64,000 bases of DNA from Levilactobacillus angrenensis (lineage in GTDB: Bacteria > Bacillota > Bacilli > Lactobacillales > Lactobacillaceae): the NCBI RefSeq assembly GCF_003946085.1, contig NZ_RHOB01000009.1:1-64000 (forward strand), in the 5' to 3' direction. Below the pieces are notes generated by a model. The model worked only from the letters and a program-made list of their open reading frames with translations, did not search any database and was not told the origin of the DNA. Shown piece after piece: positions 60,055 through 64,000 of this stretch (its first letter is position 1; each line of letters starts with the position of its first letter). The position numbers were made by a program, and so were the translations under genes.

Positions 60055-60357
60055 CTACTTAAGTAATTGTTGTAACTTCCGGACGAATCCCGGATCAGTA
60101 ATTGCTATGACCGTGCGCGCCGACCCGATGGCCGTGCTCAATTGGTCCTTGGTAAATGAGTCATTCAATGGAACGTCATAGCTCGTTGTTTTGTCGCGGA
60201 ATTGCTTTTGACTACTCTTACCGGCATCGCTGGCCAGAAAGACCAGGCGCGCTGATTTATCCCGCACAGCGGCTAAGACAAAGGATTCGCCGGTGACCAG
60301 CTTACCTGCTCGCCGCGCCAATCCTAATAATTGTAAAGCGCGCTCAGAATTAGTCAT
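60055..60357 (-). CDS. ylxQ: L7Ae-family ribosomal protein YlxQ
   Basis: 100-aa RNA-binding protein of the L7Ae/L30e/S12e family, encoded between ylxR and infB in Firmicutes. ALQLLGLARRAGKLVTGES is characteristic. The ATG at 60357 overlaps the ylxR stop by 8 nt (GACAATGACTAA), so translation is coupled. Confidence 0.93.
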   Translation of the reverse strand: MTNSERALQLLGLARRAGKLVTGESFVLAAVRDKSARLVFLASDAGKSSQKQFRDKTTSYDVPLNDSFTKDQLSTAIGSARTVIAITDPGFVRKLQQLLK

Positions 60358-60646
60358 TGTCAAATAATTCCCGCCGCGCTTGTTGATGATCAACGTACGC
60401 AATCAAATCATCGTAAAATTGGTCATCGATTTTGACACCAAAGGCGTGGTCAAAGGTCCGTTCTTTCTTTGCCTTTTGGGCAATGGCGACATCCAAACTA
60501 ATGTATGCGCCGCGACCGGACTGCTTCCCCGTCGGATCAATGCTGACCTCTTGAGCTTGGTTCCGGACGACCCGGACCAATTGCTTTTTCGGTGCCATTT
60601 CCCCAGTCACAATATCTTTGCGCATGGGGACCTTCCGTTGTTTCAT
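60350..60646 (-). CDS. ylxR: YlxR-family RNA-binding protein
   Basis: 98 aa, DUF448 fold; acts in nucleic-acid binding and reported as a regulator in Firmicutes. RKVPMRKDIVTGEMAPKKQL and SGRGAYIS are the family signatures. In operon 26 nt after nusA. Confidence 0.94.
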   Translation of the reverse strand: MKQRKVPMRKDIVTGEMAPKKQLVRVVRNQAQEVSIDPTGKQSGRGAYISLDVAIAQKAKKERTFDHAFGVKIDDQFYDDLIAYVDHQQARRELFDND

Positions 60647-60672
60647 GGACCTAACCCTCCTTTAGCACAACG

Positions 60673-61920
60673 CTACTCGGCGTCGTCGCCGTTATCAGTC
60701 GTGTCAGTGGCATCGTCAGTAGCGGCTGCTTCATCAGCAGGCGCTGCCGGCGTTGTCGTGTCATCAGGCGTTGCGTCAGTAGCCGTGTCACTAGCAGCGT
60801 CATCAGCAGCTGGTGCTGGTTCAGCCGCGGTGCTATCGTCACTGGCAGCCTCGTCGTCAGTAGCCTGATCAGCTTCCATTATAGCAGATGCTTCGGATTC
60901 TGATTTGATATCAATCTTATAACCGGTCAACTTAGCGGCTAAACGAGCATTTTGCCCGCGCTTACCAATGGCTAAGGACAACTGGTAATCCGGCACGATG
61001 ACTTCACAAGCCCGTTCGTTGTTGGGATCAAAGATGACGTCTAAGACTTCCGCTGGGTTCAAGGCATTGGCGATGAACTTGGCTTCGTCATCCGTCCATT
61101 CCACGATATCCATGTTTTCGCCACCGAGTTCGTTAACGATCGTTTGAACCCGTTGCCCCCGTGGGCCCACAGTGGTCCCCACTGGATCGATGTCCGGGTT
61201 GTTCGAGCGAACCGCTACCTTGGCCCGGTCGCCAGCTTCACGCGCAATTGCCATAATCTCCACAGTCCCATCGTAAACTTCTGGGACTTCTTGTTCAAAC
61301 AATCGCTTCAATAAATCAGCGTGCGTCCGGCTAACGAAGACTTGTGGACCCTTAGTCGCATTTTCGACCCGGGTCACGTAAACCTTGATGCGGTCGTGAA
61401 TCCGGTACGTTTCGTTAGGCATTTGATCTTGACGACCCATGACGGCTTCGACCTTACCCAAGCTGACGTAAACGAACCGTGAGTCTTGGCGTTCAACTTC
61501 CCCGGTCACGATTTCGTTTTCGTATTGGCTGTATTGGTTGTAAATGATGTTACGTTCGGCTTCGCGGACCCGTTGCAAGATGACTTGCTTAGCGGTTTGC
61601 GCCGCGATTCGGCCAAAGTTCTTGGGAGTCACTTCAAACTTGATGTCATCCCCAATTTCATAACCCTTGTTGATGGTCAGTGCTTCATCCAAGCTGACTT
61701 CCAGCCGAGAATCGTAGACCTGGTCAACGACCTTCTTCACGGCAAAGACGTGAATGTCCCCCTTACGTTGGTCGAAGTTGACCTCCACGTTTTGGGCTTG
61801 GTCATAATTACGCTTGTAGGCCGACACCAACGCCGCCTCGAGCGCATCGATGACGATTTGCTTGTCGATGCCTTTTTCCGTTTCCAGAACGTCTAAGGCA
61901 CCCAATAATTCTTTACTCAT
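60673..61920 (-). CDS. nusA: Transcription termination/antitermination protein NusA
   Basis: RNA-polymerase-associated elongation factor, 415 aa. N-terminal domain (MSKELLGALDVLETEKGI), S1 domain (about 135-200), tandem KH domains (about 230-345; DPVGTTVGPRGQRVQTI, LAIGKRGQNARLAAKLTGYKIDI). After residue about 347 comes a very acidic Ala/Asp/Thr tail of some 70 residues without known domain, longer than the short end usual in Firmicutes NusA. Confidence 0.97.
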   Translation of the reverse strand: MSKELLGALDVLETEKGIDKQIVIDALEAALVSAYKRNYDQAQNVEVNFDQRKGDIHVFAVKKVVDQVYDSRLEVSLDEALTINKGYEIGDDIKFEVTPKNFGRIAAQTAKQVILQRVREAERNIIYNQYSQYENEIVTGEVERQDSRFVYVSLGKVEAVMGRQDQMPNETYRIHDRIKVYVTRVENATKGPQVFVSRTHADLLKRLFEQEVPEVYDGTVEIMAIAREAGDRAKVAVRSNNPDIDPVGTTVGPRGQRVQTIVNELGGENMDIVEWTDDEAKFIANALNPAEVLDVIFDPNNERACEVIVPDYQLSLAIGKRGQNARLAAKLTGYKIDIKSESEASAIMEADQATDDEAASDDSTAAEPAPAADDAASDTATDATPDDTTTPAAPADEAAATDDATDTTDNGDDAE

Positions 61921-61939
61921 GTGTTGTTTCGCTCCTTAT

Positions 61940-62413
61940 TTAGAACTTGATGGCCAACCGGGCTTGGGCAATGGCGTCACGTGGAATCGTCAGAGTCTTG
62001 ATACGACCCTTCAAGTTCACGGTCAGTTCCATGCTGTCAGCGCTCAGTGAGTCTAACGTTCCTTCGTAAACCTTGCTGTTACCGATCTTTTGGTAAAGTG
62101 ACACGTGGATGTAATCGCCCACGGCTTTTTCAAAATCAGCTGGCTTCTTCAGTGGTCGTTCAGCACCCGGTGAGGATACTTCTAAGAAATACGCTTGAGG
62201 AATGGGATCAGGGTCGATGCTGTCTAACTTCTCAGACACTTCATCACTGACCATCGCACATTCTTCAATGTTGATGCCCCCGGGCTTATCGATGTAGAGC
62301 CGCAGGTACCAACTCTTGCCTTCCTTGACAAATTCAACGTCAACTAATTCAAACTGATGATGCGCCACGATTGGCTGGGCTAAGGCCGTCACGGTCTCGA
62401 CGACAGTACTCAA
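61940..62413 (-). CDS. rimP: Ribosome maturation factor RimP
   Basis: Needed for 30S maturation. 157 aa, family-typical. [21 protein letters not shown] and [15 protein letters not shown] are diagnostic. The start is TTG at 62413 with AGGAGG 9 nt upstream; an 18-residue upstream extension would translate the leader hairpin and is rejected. First gene of the nus operon. Confidence 0.95.
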   Translation of the reverse strand: MSTVVETVTALAQPIVAHHQFELVDVEFVKEGKSWYLRLYIDKPGGINIEECAMVSDEVSEKLDSIDPDPIPQAYFLEVSSPGAERPLKKPADFEKAVGDYIHVSLYQKIGNSKVYEGTLDSLSADSMELTVNLKGRIKTLTIPRDAIAQARLAIKF

Positions 62414-62439
62414 AGAATTCCGCCTCCTACATTTATCCA

Positions 62440-62470
62440 TTAAAAAGAGTGAGCATTGACTGCTCACTCA
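62440..62470 (-). promoter_or_regulatory. Terminator-like hairpin in the rimP-nusA leader
   Basis: GAGTGAGCA and TGCTCACTC, 9-bp perfect stem with a 5-nt loop, followed by TTTTTAAT on the minus strand, 27 nt before the rimP start and after its promoter. A site for premature termination that NusA could control. Confidence 0.65.
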
Positions 62471-62499
62471 TTTAAAAAACGAGTTTAACTACAAGTACT

Positions 62500-62528
62500 A
62501 CAATACTACACTAAGCCCGAGATTGCAA
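62500..62528 (-). promoter_or_regulatory. rimP-nusA-infB operon promoter
   Basis: Minus-strand TTGCAA (62523-62528), 17-bp spacer, TATTGT (62500-62505). Confidence 0.65.
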
Positions 62529-62540
62529 CTGTTCTGCCGC

Positions 62541-62816
62541 CTAGGCTTCGCAAGTTACCAGTAATAAAATAAATCCCACGATGGTAATGAACTCAAAAAC
62601 TAAGAAATTCAGCCGCGTCGTGGTCATCGACCGGAGACTAATAGTCTTAATCAGGGTCAAAACGAATGCCACCACGAAGTACGCCAGGACCATGGCCAAG
62701 AACGTGGCTTCCCCGACGCTCGCCAATGTACCGAACAAAATGTAACCTAAGCCAATCAAACAATAACCTGCCAGAAAAATCCACCCATCTGGTAACCGCA
62801 CGAACCGCCGTAACAT
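62541..62816 (-). CDS. Small membrane protein, three predicted TM segments
   Basis: 91 aa, unrecognised. Hydrophobic stretches at about 14-32, 38-60 and 70-88. The ATG at 62816 has GGGTG 6 nt upstream; an in-frame GTG three codons earlier is less likely. It ends before the rimP promoter and has its own promoter with a cre-like site. Confidence 0.7.
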   Translation of the reverse strand: MLRRFVRLPDGWIFLAGYCLIGLGYILFGTLASVGEATFLAMVLAYFVVAFVLTLIKTISLRSMTTTRLNFLVFEFITIVGFILLLVTCEA

Positions 62817-62862
62817 GGTGAACACCCGCTTTCGCTAAAGTTTATTAATGGTTTACGTTTCC

Positions 62863-62907
62863 TTGGTTCAAGTATAACATAATTCTTTCATTTTGTAAGC
62901 GTTTCCA
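62863..62907 (-). promoter_or_regulatory. Promoter with overlapping cre-like site
   Basis: Minus-strand TTACAA, 16-bp spacer, TATACT upstream of the 62541 gene. The -35 lies inside TTGTAAGCGTTTCCA (plus strand 62893-62907), which differs from the CcpA consensus WTGWAARCGYWWWCW at one position. Suggests carbon-catabolite repression. Confidence 0.55.
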
Positions 62908-62989
62908 TAACGCTAATCCGGTCAATTGCCGGGTGAGTCACTGCCTGCTTTTTTATCCGGTAGAAACGCTGATTTGCCGGTCTTGGCTA

Positions 62990-63162
62990 TGGTTGATAAT
63001 TAGTTAGTGATTGAACTATCTGATAACTGAGTGACTTGGCGCGACACTCGTTCACCAACTAAAGGGCTAAGAGATAGAAATCAGCTAGAGCCAGATTCAG
63101 CATGTTAGGATTAATCGGTTACAGCTTTGTAGCGAGAGCTGGCCGCCTGCCGTCCGCCCAAT
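62990..63162 (+). repeat. Intergenic repeat remnant R7
   Basis: AATCAGCTAGAGCCAGATTC, then TTACAGCTTTGTAGCGAGAG and CTGGCCGCCTGCCGTCCGCCC match the left third of R2 in the same orientation. The rest of the element is missing. Confidence 0.65.
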
Positions 63163-63163
63163 A

Positions 63164-63198
63164 CAAAAAGAGGTCAGGACCGAAGTCCCCACCTCTTA
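63164..63198 (-). terminator. polC terminator
   Basis: AAGAGGT and ACCTCTT arms with inner GGGGAC...GTCC pairing and T5 on the minus strand, about 67 nt past the polC stop. Confidence 0.82.
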
Positions 63199-63231
63199 TG
63201 CACCAATTTTATTTGGCTGAAACGTGCGTCC
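63199..63231 (+). repeat. Short intergenic motif TGCACCAA-N8-GGCTGAAACGTGCG
   Basis: Third copy of the motif also at 36838 (minus) and 57126 (plus), between the polC stop and its terminator. Confidence 0.55.
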
Positions 63232-63264
63232 ACAGACACTGGTTCCGCCTGCTGCCACACGCTT

Positions 63265-64000
63265 TTACATCATATCATCAAATAAACTCAATTGGTTTTC
63301 ATCCGGCAAGCCCTTCAGCACGCCGTTTTCCGTCATGAAGTCGATGATGGTCTTGGAAACCTTGCCGCGTTTAGCCAGGTCTTCCTTGGAAATGAATGGC
63401 CGGTCATTACGGGCCGCCACAATCTGCTTAGCCACGTTCAACCCCAAGCCAGGTGCGGCTTGGAACGGGGCAATCAACGTGTCGCCGTCAATGATCCAGT
63501 CAGCAGCATCGGAACGTTCCAGGTCAATCATCTTGAACTTGAAGCCCCGTTCTAGCATTTCGTTGGCTAACTCCAGCACCGTCAAGAGGTTCTTGTCCTT
63601 GGCGGAAGCATCCATCCCCTGGTCATTGATGGCCTTCATGGCCGCCTTGACCGCCGTCTTTCCTTGTGCCATGGCCACGACATCGAAGTCGTCAGCCCGC
63701 ACGGAAAAGTAGGCAGCATAGTAAATGATGGGGAAATAGACCTTGAAGTACGCTACCCGCAGTGCCATCAACACGTAGGCTGCGGCATGGGCCCGCGGGA
63801 ACATGTACTTGATCTTCAAGCAAGAATCAATGTACCAATCTGGGCAATCCGTTTGCTTCATCTTCTCTTGCCATTCGTCCGGAATCCCCCGGCCCTTCCG
63901 CACGTGTTCCATGACTTGGAAGGACGTTTCAGAATCCAGGCCGAAGTTGATCAAGTCGGTCATGATGTTATCCCGACACCCAATCACGTTGGCAATGGTG
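63265..64000 (-). CDS. polC: DNA polymerase III PolC, C-terminal part (runs off the window)
   Basis: Replicative polymerase of low-GC Gram-positives. The 245 residues seen are the C-terminal end: [42 protein letters not shown] (fingers), the helix-hairpin-helix stretch [14 protein letters not shown], and the tail [10 protein letters not shown], a typical beta-clamp-binding motif (QLSLF). The 5' part lies to the right of the window. In Firmicutes it directly precedes rimP, as here. Confidence 0.96.
   Translation of the reverse strand, partial: TIANVIGCRDNIMTDLINFGLDSETSFQVMEHVRKGRGIPDEWQEKMKQTDCPDWYIDSCLKIKYMFPRAHAAAYVLMALRVAYFKVYFPIIYYAAYFSVRADDFDVVAMAQGKTAVKAAMKAINDQGMDASAKDKNLLTVLELANEMLERGFKFKMIDLERSDAADWIIDGDTLIAPFQAAPGLGLNVAKQIVAARNDRPFISKEDLAKRGKVSKTIIDFMTENGVLKGLPDENQLSLFDDMM

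Overview
The window is chromosomal DNA of a Gram-positive bacterium of the Lactobacillaceae, most like the heterofermentative, mid-GC group around Levilactobacillus (genus placement is inference). Support comes from PolC-type DNA polymerase III, T-box leaders on glyQS and hisS-aspS, a CIRCE-controlled hrcA-grpE-dnaK-dnaJ operon, a dltXABCD operon, YlxR/YlxQ in the nusA-infB operon, an LPQTSE cell-wall sorting motif, and strong AGGAGG ribosome binding sites. Most genes are on the minus strand. No rRNA, tRNA, CRISPR array, prophage or transposase gene was seen.

Layout. 1-14.9 kb: a housekeeping block transcribed leftwards (yqeY, phoH, ybeY, dgkA, era, recO, glyQ-glyS under a glycine T-box, dnaG-rpoD). 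It is interrupted by a frameshifted BspA-type surface-protein gene (7.5-10.4 kb) and a small plus-strand csbD-like gene. 15-18.3 kb: a quinone oxidoreductase-like gene, a 635-bp MITE-like element, and rpsU divergent from a PEP synthase/PPDK regulator gene. 18.4-22.6 kb: nfo joined to a teichoic-acid cluster (TagB/F-like, TagG, TagF-like). 22.8-28.2 kb: YitT-family protein, msrA and hisS-aspS under a T-box. 28.5-35.8 kb: cell-wall amidase, fructosamine-kinase-like protein, HAD phosphatase, dtd, rsh, rsmE, prmA. 36-42.7 kb: accessory region with the largest repeat block, small hypothetical genes, mscL, a secreted nuclease cassette and a decayed hicB antitoxin. 42.8-49.3 kb: lepA and dltXABCD. 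49.5-64 kb: hrcA-grpE-dnaK-dnaJ, ribF, truB, then the rimP-nusA-ylxR-ylxQ-infB-rbfA operon, and the 3' end of polC at the right edge.

How it works together. The window carries much of the translation machinery (RimP, NusA, IF-2, RbfA, TruB, LepA, Era, YbeY, RsmE, PrmA, bS21, three aminoacyl-tRNA synthetases, Dtd), replication and stress functions (DnaG, PolC, sigma-70, Rsh, HrcA/DnaK), and cell-envelope functions (D-alanylation, teichoic-acid synthesis and export, amidase, undecaprenol kinase, MscL).

The most unusual content is non-coding. A family of intergenic repeats, with inverted ends (core AAGGTTGAAAG) and a module that folds into a covarying hairpin, occurs at least seven times and in two places supplies the stop codon of the preceding gene. 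Two decayed genes are notable: the surface protein, where two opposite one-base shifts explain all three reading-frame segments, and hicB, which carries three nonsense codons and a homopolymer frameshift.
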